Positions 47,201-58,137 of a DNA stretch of 64,000 bases are shown here, piece after piece (the first letter of the stretch is position 1; each line of letters starts with the position of its first letter). The notes under the pieces were generated by a model. It had not been told where the DNA came from. It saw only the letters and a program-made list of their open reading frames with translations, and did no database searches. This stretch comes from Aaosphaeria pasadenensis (lineage: Eukaryota > Ascomycota > Dothideomycetes > Pleosporales). The translations under genes were made by a program, and so were the position numbers. Where the stretch lies: the NCBI GenBank assembly GCA_022813625.1, contig JAKLMB010000002.1, positions 310,001 to 374,000 on the forward strand, in the 5' to 3' direction.

Positions 47201-50200
47201 CCTTGCGCTACCTTGCCTGGCCAGCTTACCTTGCCCACACACGAAAGAAGGCGTTTCGATATCGAGATAACCCCATCAGCATCAGCATCATCACTGGACT
47301 CTAGGAGCCTGCTAGCCAGCCAGCCCGCGTTGATATACTGCTGTACATCAGGCTAACAGGGCATATGCAGCTTCACATTGGTTCCGTTGCCCCCACCTAC
47401 GTGAACGTACTGTAGGTATGCCCATGTTCCTCGATTTGGCTGTTCAAGGGAATCGAACCGAACCGACACACGCGCCAGGAGAGCGGACGAACGAAGACCA
47501 TACGCAGTAACTAGCGATTGTTTAATATATCGTTATCTCTATTGCTTCGTATGCTGCCATCACGACTGCGATATCAACACCACGAGACTGGGACAATACT
47601 ACCCATCCATGCGCATACGTCTGCTCCATGGTCATCACCACACACCCACATCTCACACTGCAAGACGAAGCACACATAATACCGGAACCCTCCGATCGCG
47701 CCATCTCTTTCTCACACCTGTCGAGTCAAGACTCAACATCCAATCTCTTGCGAATCCTCGCGGCTATCGTGCTTATTGTCACAATTCCAGCTTTTCCTCT
47801 GCTGACGCTTGCTTGCTTGCACGTCACGGCTTAGGGCTTACGTCCTTCGTGCCTAGCTACTCGTGCGTATGTAGGGTAGGTAGGTAGACGCACGGTGGTA
47901 CGAAATGAGCCATCGTGCTGAACTCATCATCTCTCTCTGTTCCTTTCGTGGAGACAGCGGCTTGATCGACACCGTCGTCTCGCAAACTACGAGAATCCCC
48001 GAATTCGTTCTCTCGTCCATTCGTCCATCGCCCTGCCGCGACTTGCGATGTCCGAACCTACAAGTCTAGTTATCCGCAAACTTAGGTAGGATACGGGATA
48101 TTCCACCGATCGTCCCCATTTTCCCCTTTCCCAATGCAAATGCCAAATCCATAGATAATTTACCTTTGCTGTTACGAATCCGAGCAATGGTTCAGTCCCC
48201 CTTCCCCACAAATTACCCCGTTTGGCATTGCGCGCCGTGCGCTGCTGCTCTCTACCTATTGCAAAATACCACTTCGGGACATGCGCGCGCGGGCTTTAGG
48301 GGGGGCCGCACGCCAACAACATTGGCTCGAAAAGCGGGTAAAGTTAAAAGAAGAGAGGGCAAGGCGCAATAGACAAACGCGGCTCCGTGCGTAAGGTGAA
48401 GGTGTAGGTGTAGGCAACAGTTACGTACCTTGTAGGTAGACTGCAGTTGTGCGCTGCGCCAAACGAACAATTCTGATGTAAACATAAGGCACGAAGGATT
48501 GGCGGCTGGGCGTGAGGAGTAGCGCCACATTGTATTAGGTTCAGTAAGGTGGGTGAGATGTGTGAGAGCGAATGCGAGGCGGATGGGAGAATCTTGTTAA
48601 TTACCCAGGTTGGCGAGATAGCACGAGCGGCAAGTCCGTCCGCTAATATCTCCAGACTGGGATATCGTCGTCCTTCGTAAGGGGAATGATGAATTGGGAT
48701 AGCATCATCGATGATGTTAGAACGACATTGAGCACCTAATTGTAAAGAGATATCTTGATCATGGACTTGACTGCATATGCCCAATTGCGAGAAGTACGGA
48801 GCACTCTTCTCTGTCTTGTTATCAACTGTAGGTACTCCGTAATCACAGACATCTTCAATTGGCGTTACTTATGCACGCGATTGAGCTCCATGAATCGTAT
48901 CACATCGATGTTGGTGGAGGTCATTGTGCCTGTCGTACGTTTTAATATTTTTAGTACACGAATACGGCCTCGTGAATGGTGCGCATCTCACAGCAGCACA
49001 TCATGATGGCAGACACGGCACAGCATCGACCATGATTCATGGCCCTTCATCTCTCCAACTCTTTTCCCCCTCTTTCATACCTACAACCGGTATCGTGAGT
49101 CGTCGGCACATCGCCCATCCGCCATGCAACATGCAAAGCCAAAGACTCAATCTCACAATCAAGAAACCATCCCGTCTGTCTCATCTAGTCCAAAGCATAT
49201 CTATCGATCGGTCAATCGTCACCCATGTCCTATTTTCCCCTCATCCTTCAAGACCTCCCCCCTAGAACAGCCCAGATACAAGGTAAACAAAACAATGGTC
49301 AATATTCTGTAGGGAGCACATCAATCGCCTTCCCCACGCACCACCCTACATACATACATACTCCGTACATGGGACGCAATTCAATTCTCAACAACAATAT
49401 TACTTACATGCATCCCCCCCACCCAGCGCCCAGTGCCCAGTGACACAAAAGCGCAAGAGAGCTGTCGTGTAACCAAAGCACCGTTTGCCTTGTCTTGTCT
49501 TTCCCTTCCCTTTCGTTCGTCTATCTACCTGATGTTGTTCTTTTAATCTATTTGATGATGAAGGGGAAGGGGGAAGCGAAGCGTAGGGGGGTTCGTTGTT
49601 TACAATTACAAGGACATAGCATATGCGAGTGTGCACGGACGAAGAGCTTTGGTCCCGAGGGCGGGAGGGACCGGTCAGTGCGCGGTTGTGTGGTTGATGA
49701 ATTGATTGATTGCTTGGTTTGATTGAGAGATTGATTGAGAAGGGAGGGGGAGAGGATTGTTACGATCGTTGTGGTTGATTGGAAGTATGGTGTTGGAGGA
49801 TGGCTTATGGCAATGCGTCCGACTTCGCTCGACGATCATCAGATGGTTCTGATAATGCAATATAGGACGATAGATAGGCATTGAGTTATTCTTACGTCTA
49901 GGCCAGTGCCTTGTAGATGAGGGTGTAAGCCGTCAGATTGCATGTAGCACGACGACATCAATTCTCCTAAGTTGTGTGGTTGCTAGCTCCACGTATCCAA
50001 ACATCCTTACATGGTGCCGAAACAACATGTTCTGTCGCTAATAATTACCATGCAAGACACATCAAATTGCTACAGTTACAGCAATTATTGACGGACGAAC
50101 TTCGATCATCCGAGAGGGGAAATCGTCGTCGCCTTGCCAACTATGCCTCTTCGGTCATGACCTGATATCGCCCGACATCTCAATCAATGAAAAATAAAAC

Positions 50201-50858
50201 GCAAAGATAAATCGAGCAGCCAACATTGTCCAATCTGATCTGCTGTTGGACAACAAGCTTTGACAGACTCCTCGATGCTTCATTACGTACAAACAAAGGA
50301 CCCAAAACGCCCTTTTCGGAGTCCGATAAAAGTTGTATGAATGGACCAACATGTTTGTTTACATCATCCATGCCTCGGACCCTCGGTACGGACCTCATGA
50401 TGTGATGTGTCCCGCCCAAACGTTTCGAAACGGAATGCTTGTGAATCGCAGGGAACATGAAGTCATGTACCCACAATTACAATCGAAAACGTCGTCGAAC
50501 GCATGAGATGTTGTCTCTGTACAGTAGTGACTACAGTAGTTAGTCCAGGGCAGCACAACGGTTAGGCCCGCACCGAACGTCCAAGGACCCACAACAACCC
50601 GCACCAAGACATGACTACATACAACCCCTCCATCATGCTTTGCTCTCACGATCCATGTCCTCCAGTCACCAACCAGAGAAAACCGAAACACTAGGACGCG
50701 TCTGCACGCACGAACCTTTCCAATTGACTCCCTGGCGACTTATCATTCCATTCCCGAGGCGCAGCGAGCGCAGGATTGAGTCCAGCAGGCAGAAAAGAGA
50801 GCTCCAGCTAGAGCGCAGTGTAGCGTAGTGCAACAGCGACGAGCACAAGCATCAAACA

Positions 50859-52136
50859 ATGACCCCACCATCGTCAACATCAGCGTCGACAGCGACGACG
50901 CACGACTACGCTCGGGAGCTGAACCACGCCCTGCAGACAGTCTACCTCGCCTCGCACCTCACGAAATCCGTCCTCCGCTCCCTCAACAATGCCGTCTCCG
51001 CAGAGACGAAGGCAGACTCCTCGCCCGTCACCATCGCCGATTTCGCCGCCCAGGCCATTATAATATCTTCCCTGCACGCCGCGTTTCCCGACGATCTCTT
51101 CGTGGGCGAGGAGAGCGCCGAGCAATTGCGTCAGGATGATGACCTCGCGGCGCGAGTGTGGGAGCTCGTCGAACGGGCGAGGGTGATACTAGACTCCATT
51201 TCCCGTTTCACTGCATTATCATCGCTCACCGGAGAAGAGGGGAGAGGGGCAGAGGAAGGCAAAGCCGTGGATATCCACCTCCCGGCCAACAAGGCCGAGA
51301 TGCTGTCGACCATCGACCTCGGCGGGACTACGACGCAAACACGGAGTGGACGCGTCTGGGTCCTCGATCCCGTGGATGGCACAGCGACATTCATGCAAGG
51401 GAAGCAGTACGCGGTCGCCCTGTGTTTGCTCGTCGACGGTGTGCAGGAGGTCGGCGTGATAGCGTGTCCCAATCTGGCCTTCGACATCGACGAGGAAGCG
51501 GCGGCCAGCGCGGGAAAGAAGGAAAAGCAGCAGCGGATCCACGAGGACTTGGTCGACAGGGAGAGCTATGGCGTTGTTTTGTCTGCTGTGCGAGGGCGAG
51601 GCACATATGTGAGGCGAATGCATGCGATCGAAAACGGCAGCAGTAGCAGCAGCAACGGCACACGAACACGCTTCGGACCGGCGAAGAAGGCAGCACTACT
51701 CCACCGTACCGAAGGCAAACAGCTCCGTGACCTGAACTTTGTTGAATCTGCCATCGGCTCGACCTCTCTGTCCCAGGGCGAGCATCGCGATGTCGCCGAG
51801 CTTCTAGGCGTGCCAGTGTCAAGCAATTGGCCAGGTACCACAGTCTGGTCACAGCAGTTGAAGTATGTAGCCCTCGCCCTGGGGGCAAGCGACGTCATGG
51901 TGCGCATTCCGAAGAACAAAGAGCGCTTCACGTACCTGTGGGATCACGCGGGCGGCCAGATTCTGTTTCAGGAGGCAGGCGGCGTGATCAGGGATTTCGA
52001 TGGCGGGGACATCGATCTCGGGAACGGGAGGAAGATTCTCGGAGAGAGGAACTACGGTATGGTGGCTGCGATGCCATGGGCCTTTGACGAGGTCGACCGG
52101 ACCGTGAAAGAGGTCCTTGCGAGGCGGACGGCTTGA
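50859..52136 (+). CDS. hal2: 3'(2'),5'-bisphosphate nucleotidase (HAL2/MET22)
   Basis: Hydrolyses 3'-phosphoadenosine 5'-phosphate (PAP) to AMP. It removes a by-product of sulfate assimilation that inhibits RNA-processing enzymes; it is the lithium- and sodium-sensitive target in yeast. Single 425-codon exon. Metal-binding and catalytic motifs of the inositol-monophosphatase fold are intact: SPVTIADF (~55-62), VGEES (82-86), WVLDPVDGTATF (167-178) and YLWDHAGGQILFQEAGG near the C-terminus. There are low-complexity inserts: an acidic EEGRGAEEGK stretch (~126-135), a poly-Ser patch (~265) and a lysine patch. The gene is much more GC-rich than its upstream flank and has no intron. No N-terminal targeting signal is evident. 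Family assignment is secure. Confidence 0.95.
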   Translation: MTPPSSTSASTATTHDYARELNHALQTVYLASHLTKSVLRSLNNAVSAETKADSSPVTIADFAAQAIIISSLHAAFPDDLFVGEESAEQLRQDDDLAARVWELVERARVILDSISRFTALSSLTGEEGRGAEEGKAVDIHLPANKAEMLSTIDLGGTTTQTRSGRVWVLDPVDGTATFMQGKQYAVALCLLVDGVQEVGVIACPNLAFDIDEEAAASAGKKEKQQRIHEDLVDRESYGVVLSAVRGRGTYVRRMHAIENGSSSSSNGTRTRFGPAKKAALLHRTEGKQLRDLNFVESAIGSTSLSQGEHRDVAELLGVPVSSNWPGTTVWSQQLKYVALALGASDVMVRIPKNKERFTYLWDHAGGQILFQEAGGVIRDFDGGDIDLGNGRKILGERNYGMVAAMPWAFDEVDRTVKEVLARRTA

Positions 52137-52839
52137 ATTCACCATGCGCGAATTAATGAGCGGGGATTGAAAGGAGAGAGGAAAGGCCGCAAAGACGGCA
52201 CGGTGGTGCAAGAGCGGGGGTTTTGTGATACATGTCCTGCAAGTCGCTGTGTCACAATCACGGTTATGAGAAGCCTAGTCGGTGAGTCCGATGCATTGGA
52301 GTCGGGACAAGCTCTGGGAACACAAGAAAAGCAAAACTGTGGGGTAACAAGGGCCCGCAATAGACGGGATAGAGAAATATCGCTAGAGTCGCATACGGGA
52401 AGCCGTCGTCAGCCTCAAATCGATGGTGGTAGATGCATCGTTTCGGGACAAGGCTGTCGGAATAAGCAATTATCGCACTATCGAAAAAATAATTAACTTG
52501 GGGGCACGAATCAACGATGCATGGTTCCGGTCCAAGGAGATGAGGAGATCATGCTAGGATCCGCTCTGTGCTTTCTCTGCCATGTGCCGTGCAAGCCTCC
52601 GTGTCACGGCATTCTGCATCTCGTTCTTTTGGGAGGTTATGGCAGGATACATGAACGCGTGACCATGGTTCGTAACTCCTGGCCGAGCGAGGTAAGGTAC
52701 AAGGGATATGTCGAAAGATATGGACGTGATCAAGCGTAAGTCATGCATCTTTCGTGAGAGCTGATGTTTCATGGTATTTGCTAGTGTGAGCTACTGTCTG
52801 TACGAAGTATTATGGGAGGACAAACTTCGTCCCCGCTGT
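52137..52839. other. Convergent intergenic region hal2 / vps29
   Basis: About 700 bp between two stop codons. It contains only short shadow frames. No RNA gene or repeat is recognised. Confidence 0.5.
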
Positions 52840-53659
52840 CTATGATACACCACCGCCGTTTTTTCGGAAAGACACCTTCTCTACTGCCACGGTTTCCGCT
52901 CCATTGGCGTCTTTACGGAGCTGGTAAACGTATAGTACGAGCACGTCTCCTTGGACCTGTTCAACATGTTAGCAACCCGAACTCGTCCATGTGCGCAGTT
53001 TCGATCTGAAAGACAGTCCTTTCCGTAAACTTACATCCATCAAGCAAAAGCTCGGTGTAGGGTCCTCCTCCTCGGGCCACCATCCGGTCGTCATAGCTCC
53101 CGTCGCACTTCCTGGGTTAATGAAGAACTTCCCTTCCATCTCGTATGCCTCAAACTTGTGTGTTCCACCCCAAAGCAGAATGTCGACATCCATTTGCCGC
53201 GCAGCAATCAATAAGCTGTCGCCATCGCCTGGCGGGATGATCGTATGTCCATGTGTGAACCCTATCCGCAGGCTACCGTGTGTGACGACTTTCTGGAGGG
53301 GTAGGTTGGGCGCATCGACGTCGAAGTCGCCTTTCACGATCTGTAGGTCGGGTGCTATACCCCGAAGGAACTCGTAGGTCTCTTTCGAGGTGATATTTCC
53401 AAGGCAGAGAATCTGGCCTATCTTTCCTGGTGCGAGCAGCTTCTTGAACTATATCGCCGAAGGTAAGTCAACATGCGACGAAGGAGGATCTCGTATAGGG
53501 AATCTAGAAGTCGTGGGAGCGAGCGTACCTTTGCGGGAATGTCCTATTGATCTGTAAGTATGTGAATCCAGTCCGGGATTATTTGAAGCATTATGGTCTT
53601 ACGGCAGCGCGGTCTGGTATAAAGAGGTCGCCTAATGCGAGCACAAGTCGTGAAGCCAT
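52840..53659 (-). CDS. vps29: Retromer subunit Vps29
   Basis: Metallophosphoesterase-fold subunit of the retromer cargo complex (with Vps26 and Vps35), which recycles receptors from endosomes to the Golgi. Four exons: 53659-53603, 53543-53529 (a 15-nt micro-exon coding DIPAK), 53448-53035 and 52956-52840, giving 200 residues. Family motifs are in place: VLALGDLFIPDR, LCLGNITSKETYEFL, VKGDFD, ITHGHTI-like FTHGHTIIPPGD, WGGTHKFEAYEMEGKFFINPGSATGA and LVLYVYQLRKDANG. The micro-exon is needed to link IPDRAA to FKKLLAPGKIG, the conserved sequence in other filamentous fungi. All introns have GT-AG ends. The C-terminus ends in FRKNGGGVS. The identity is firm and only the exact micro-exon edges would benefit from cDNA. 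Confidence 0.95.
53529..53543 (-). other. 15-nt coding micro-exon of vps29
   Basis: Five codons (DIPAK) bounded by aatag on the left and gtacgc on the right of the minus strand. Both neighbouring junctions are in phase 0. Skipping it would keep frame but delete part of the conserved strand-helix link. Confidence 0.85.
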
Positions 53660-54094
53660 TGCGGCTTCTTTCCGAGGATTTAACTTGGATGTAGAGCGGT
53701 AGGAGGTCGGGCTATATATCGGCGCTACGATACGATAGTAAAGTGGAAGCCGGGACAGCTAGGAAAGCGTGGGATGTTTTTGCGACGTAGTATGATGTTG
53801 AAGCTGGGTAGCTATGATGAAGCTATGCGGCCACCAGATCGGAACGCGGAGGTCTGACGGTCTCACAGTCTTGGCAGGGACATTATGTAATACATATCAA
53901 CGTAGTGGACATTTGTTCCTGTACCACATTTTATGTGACTACATGGCAGCACTTCTTTGTCCTTTCAGCATTTTTCAGCTATTTGTGCGTTGATATGGTG
54001 ATATTATTCCTGATAACATCTTAGTGCCCTAACTTATTTGACAGCAGATCCAGATCCAGATCCTAGGATGCTAATCGACACATCCCATGTGCAC
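53660..54094. other. Intergenic region upstream of vps29
   Basis: About 435 bp holding the vps29 promoter and the 3' end of the TPR-kinase gene. A/T-rich near 53880-54040. Nothing else is seen. Confidence 0.5.
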
Positions 54095-56992
54095 TCAATC
54101 AGTGAGGTCGTCTTCGTAGACATCTGATAAGAAATCTTCGTCCGTTGCTTGGACTGTGGCTGTTGGGGATATGCAGCACTGTCCACAGTACGCGAAGATT
54201 CCCCGTGCGAGCGTCGGGTTTGCCAATGTTGAAGACAAATTGGACGCAGTTGGTCGGTCGTTCCCTTCAGCTGAGAGCATCTCCCGCGTGTAGCCAATCA
54301 CTAGATTATCTGCAGAGTTTCCGATCGATTCTAGGGATGCTGTGATCTTCCCCAAGGCGTCAAGGTTTGTCCTGATATAAGGTGGGCGTTGTGAACCATG
54401 CTTCTCAATAAGTTCATCGAGATGGTCCACTGATTTTCCTTTGAGCACTGCCATCATCTCCATGAACACGACACCAAGGCTCCACATATCAGACTTCTTG
54501 TTTCGAAATTCGCTTCGTGCGACTTCGGGGGCACAATATCTGTAGCTCAGAGCGTTCGGAATGCCCACACTAGTGCTACCGTCTTCTTCAGAGAAATCGC
54601 GAGCTAATCCAAAATCGGTCAACAGTACCGTTTCATGGTATATCAGAATGTTGCCTGGCTTGATATCTCTGTGCCGAATGTCGCGTTGGTGAAGGAATTC
54701 GATTGCTTTAGCCAGACAACCAAAGAATGGCCGTAGTTTAGAAGATTCTGGAGGTGTATCCAGCCGCAAGTAAGCAGCCAAATCCATGTCAGCGACAGGA
54801 GACATGATCAAGCCAATATACTTCGTATCCGTGTAACTTCCAACGAGCTCCACGATATGTCTATGCTTAATGCTTTTGAGCAGCTCGATCTCGTCAATGA
54901 AAGATTTCGTCCTTTTCTGATCTGAACCATTGTAATATGCAGTCCGAGGCACCCTTTTCCGTGCATAGTATTTCCGACTGATAGGGCTTTGGACTTTGTC
55001 TACTTTTCCAAACCCACCACTGCCCAATGGCTTCCTAAGTTTGAATGGGAAACTTTCATTCTTGTCGAAGTTGCAATGATTTCCCTTCTCTCCCTTCTCA
55101 AGATTGATTGCCTTTGTCAAGATTAGGTGTTGGAGCCTCACAATGGCTGTCTTTGCACTCGGAGAGAGGCTTCCAGGCAAGCTGTTTTCGGTGACAGGAT
55201 ACCAGTGATCCGAAAATCCGAGCTCTACAAGATCGCTGATGAGATTGAGGTGATCAGATAACCGGAGGAGAATATATGTGCGGGGAAGTCGACTCCAGGT
55301 TGGATCTAGCTCCTTCAAAAGGATTGACATTTCATCGATTTCCACATCAGTGTACGGTCGTTGTCTAGAAGCTCCCTCCTCGAAGTACATTCCTAACCGA
55401 GAAGGTCTTGACTTCCCATTGGTATCCACATCGGTGTATAGTCGTTGTATGGAAGTTGCCTCCTTGAAGTACATCCCTGGTGGTGAAGTTTCTGACGCCT
55501 GGTGAGTCTTCCGGAATGGTGTGACTGAGTTATAATTTGGTTGGTTTAAACGATGTTGCATTGCGATGATGTTCAATTTTCCCTGACGATTAAGTTCCTG
55601 TAGAAGTTCTAGGGCCTCGAAATATTCGACACGCGTCCCGCGAAAAACTAGTTCGAGGTCGTGCGCCATGTCTTTCATTTCGTGAGCCCTAGCATCTAGA
55701 TAGCCTAAGGACAGGCCAAGCCAGAGTCTGCTTTCCAGAGTCTTCCTGCTGTGACGGCCATTGAGTCTTGCAAAACCATCTGCTACCTCTTTGAAAACCT
55801 GCTTAACCTCTTGGCTTCTCTGCGCGTAAAGTTCCTTGCCGAGCCAAAGCTTGCTCTCCAAATAGTTGTGGGACTTGGAACTGCTAATTTTCTCAAAATC
55901 GTTGACTGCTCGCCGAAGAATCCCAAGGCATCCCGGGGTCTTTGTCTTGTAGAGTGCTTTGCCAAGCCAGAATTTACTGGTCACTGTGTAGGGATTCCGT
56001 CGCCCCAACAAGTTTTCCAAGCCATCTGTAGTCTTCCATAGTATATCAACCGCTTGCCCATGTTTGGACGTCTGGTAGCACAGCGTCTGCGCAAGAAGGA
56101 GTTCAGAACACAACAAGCCCCATTGTTTGCCAACAAACTTTGTCTTATATGCGTGAACAATCTGCTGCTGCACAAATGAGGCTCTCTCTAGATTGTTTCC
56201 CTGCGAGAAGAGAGTGCGACCTAGCGATTCCATCGTCTGTAATGTTTGCATATGATCTTCACCAACCCCTCTCTCATCGGCTATGTACCTGGACTCGTAA
56301 TATCGAACGAGTCTGTTCCACCGGTCCGAAGCTTCCGTGAACCTTTTCTGTTGCTGGAGACATGATGACAAAATTTCTTCAGTCTCGAGAACATTTTGAT
56401 CCAACCCCAGCAGTGAGTACCATTCAGAAGCTTTCTTGAGATGGTGTTCAGCTTGGCTGAAATCCATTTGGTCCAACAGTGCAACACCAAGTAGAAATGT
56501 TGCTTCAATCGATAGTCCGGCCGGCTTGCCCGTTTTGGAAGCGTCAAGAGTGGCGATATCATGTATTAGTGTGCCGAGTGCATTGACGGCTTCAACTGTC
56601 TTCGATTGAATAACTCGCGTTTTTGTTCGGCAGTATCTGAGTTGAAGCAGGAGAATGTGGCTTGGTGCAAACGCTACCTCCCCGATCGTTATCAAAGTTT
56701 GAAAATGATTCTCGGCCTCAGGGATGAAACCGAGATGCATAAGAAATAACCCTTTCGAAAGCTGTATAGATACGGTCGTTGCAACATCGTTTTGAACTGT
56801 ATATTGCACCTGCCGAACGTGTACATTGATTTCGTGTTTTGCCATACGTCGTTCATACGTCGGCATCGAGTCAATTACGGCAGAATGGCTGTGACGAACT
56901 GTTCCGAGCAAGTCGACTGCTTTCACCCCCAATTCTTCCAAATCCTTCAACAAGTCTGGGATAATCATCTCCCGAGGCGTTGTCCCCGACAT
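54095..56992 (-). CDS. TPR-repeat protein fused to a C-terminal Ser/Thr protein kinase
   Basis: Intronless 965-residue protein. Residues ~90-480 are helical repeats of TPR/kinesin-light-chain character, such as KGLFLMHLGFIPEAENHFQTLI, DFSQAEHHLKKASEWYSLLG and SQGNNLERASFVQQQIVHAYK. A linker (~505-560) contains an 84-bp duplicated unit (GMYFKEATSIQRLYTDV and GMYFEEGASRQRPYTDV). A complete kinase domain begins near residue 650: glycine loop GSGGFGKV, likely ATP lysine in YYARKRV, catalytic loop RHRDIKPGNIL (HRD ~773), TDFGLA (DFG ~792), SYRYCAPEV and SDMWSLGVVFMEMM, so it should be active. The acidic tail has two Cys (CGQCC). The TPRs probably bind a partner or sense a signal; substrate unknown. 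Known families with each half exist; the combination looks like an accessory signalling protein. No clear orthologue recognised. Confidence 0.85.
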   Translation of the reverse strand: MSGTTPREMIIPDLLKDLEELGVKAVDLLGTVRHSHSAVIDSMPTYERRMAKHEINVHVRQVQYTVQNDVATTVSIQLSKGLFLMHLGFIPEAENHFQTLITIGEVAFAPSHILLLQLRYCRTKTRVIQSKTVEAVNALGTLIHDIATLDASKTGKPAGLSIEATFLLGVALLDQMDFSQAEHHLKKASEWYSLLGLDQNVLETEEILSSCLQQQKRFTEASDRWNRLVRYYESRYIADERGVGEDHMQTLQTMESLGRTLFSQGNNLERASFVQQQIVHAYKTKFVGKQWGLLCSELLLAQTLCYQTSKHGQAVDILWKTTDGLENLLGRRNPYTVTSKFWLGKALYKTKTPGCLGILRRAVNDFEKISSSKSHNYLESKLWLGKELYAQRSQEVKQVFKEVADGFARLNGRHSRKTLESRLWLGLSLGYLDARAHEMKDMAHDLELVFRGTRVEYFEALELLQELNRQGKLNIIAMQHRLNQPNYNSVTPFRKTHQASETSPPGMYFKEATSIQRLYTDVDTNGKSRPSRLGMYFEEGASRQRPYTDVEIDEMSILLKELDPTWSRLPRTYILLRLSDHLNLISDLVELGFSDHWYPVTENSLPGSLSPSAKTAIVRLQHLILTKAINLEKGEKGNHCNFDKNESFPFKLRKPLGSGGFGKVDKVQSPISRKYYARKRVPRTAYYNGSDQKRTKSFIDEIELLKSIKHRHIVELVGSYTDTKYIGLIMSPVADMDLAAYLRLDTPPESSKLRPFFGCLAKAIEFLHQRDIRHRDIKPGNILIYHETVLLTDFGLARDFSEEDGSTSVGIPNALSYRYCAPEVARSEFRNKKSDMWSLGVVFMEMMAVLKGKSVDHLDELIEKHGSQRPPYIRTNLDALGKITASLESIGNSADNLVIGYTREMLSAEGNDRPTASNLSSTLANPTLARGIFAYCGQCCISPTATVQATDEDFLSDVYEDDLTD
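55342..55478 (-). repeat. In-frame tandem duplication inside the TPR-kinase linker
   Basis: Two 53-bp copies (55342-55394 and 55426-55478), 44 of 53 positions identical, offset by 84 bp, i.e. 28 codons. The reading frame is therefore preserved. Confidence 0.85.
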
Positions 56993-58137
56993 GATCTCTA
57001 GGCAGTTTTTTTTTGGAAGTTTGGCGAGCCTGTTTACTCAACTACAAGTATCGATTCGAGCAATATAGGAACAGATGGTACGCTAAGATTTCCCTGCTAG
57101 GTATGGATTTCAGGAACCAATCTAGAGACCGGGTAACGGGATTGTCATGCGTTTCCCTTCGTACAGCTCACCCTCAACATCCAATATGCTGGAATCTACT
57201 CATAATCATTAGCCAGTATACTCACACAAGCGTCCGATGAACACTGCCCAATTTCTATGCATGCATTTGTTGAACTTACTCTTTAAGCCTTGAATTTGAT
57301 GAGAGGTGGAACGTGGAGGTTGTCTTTAGACTCCGAATGCCCAAGGCTGAGAGATTCAGAAACGCTCAGCTCCCTTTGCGGTGGCGTATACTTGGCGACC
57401 AATAGCAATAATCATGCATTGATGACATGCATACCCTGTTCTGCCTCACACCTTCTCAGATAGTTCAACTTCGAAGGAAATGGTTGAAGACCTACAACTA
57501 TCGCCTCGATCGAGCTAGTTATTCTCAAATAGTCTTTTGTGATTAGCAACGCTCGCCTCCCCCGCGGCATGGGTGAACAGAAGCTTATTGTTGGCATCTC
57601 GAAGCTCACACACACATAACATAGACACGAGAGCGTTTATTTATTTGGTATTGATATTGTGTTATGGGGGACTTATTTGCAAATCCTGTCTCTCGTAAAC
57701 TCTGTACCAACCAATTTCTTGGTATGATAAGGCTATCTCCCGGACTTCTCCACTTCTCCTGAAACCCAGATCCAACAAATGAAAAGCCTTGAACAGGGCG
57801 TATTACCAGTTGATCCAGTTCAGTTTGATCAGAACTAAGAGCACACGCTCTAAAAGAAAGGAGTTGTGTGCCACTATTTGTGACGGGAGAATATCTCAAA
57901 GGAGAAGAGGAAGAGGAACGCCCGTCCCTGGTTATCCTAAACTTCCAGACCCTAAAATGAAGCTCACGAAAGAGATGTGATATACCCTGCCGTTTTCTTA
58001 ACGCCATATTCGTTTCCTGGATTTCCCAATTCCCAAACACCGTACAAAAAAACAGAGCCAAAGAGAGTGTAAAGAGGATTGACGATATTTGTATAGGCAT
58101 GCGAATTGATACCCTCATCGCGAAGATGAATTACCAG
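56993..58137. other. Intergenic region upstream of the TPR-kinase gene
   Basis: About 1.1 kb, the promoter side of the TPR-kinase gene and 3' side of the triple-repeat gene. A 170-codon minus-strand frame (57606-58118) starts with a hydrophobic, signal-peptide-like stretch 19 bp beyond the stop of the next gene; it has no recognisable family and is treated as unproven. No repeat or RNA gene is seen. Confidence 0.45.

Larger units (their letters stand above)
42073..50858. other. 8.8-kb gene-poor region upstream of the Ecl1 gene
   Basis: Upstream side of the Ecl1 gene up to hal2. The first ~2.5 kb is dominated by simple repeats and purine/pyrimidine asymmetry (see repeat entries). Exact TACTCCGTA elements occur at 43258, 48833 and 49359. 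The longest frames (245 codons at 44750-45487 minus, 146 codons at 48344-48784 minus) lack any family hallmark. No tRNA, rRNA or transposon was found. It likely contains long promoter and 5' UTR sequence of the Ecl1 gene and the hal2 promoter at its right end. Confidence 0.5.

Noticed and set aside
47440..47480. tRNA B-box-like sequence (GGTTCGATTCC on the minus strand)
   Set aside because: No A box, no cloverleaf stems around it.
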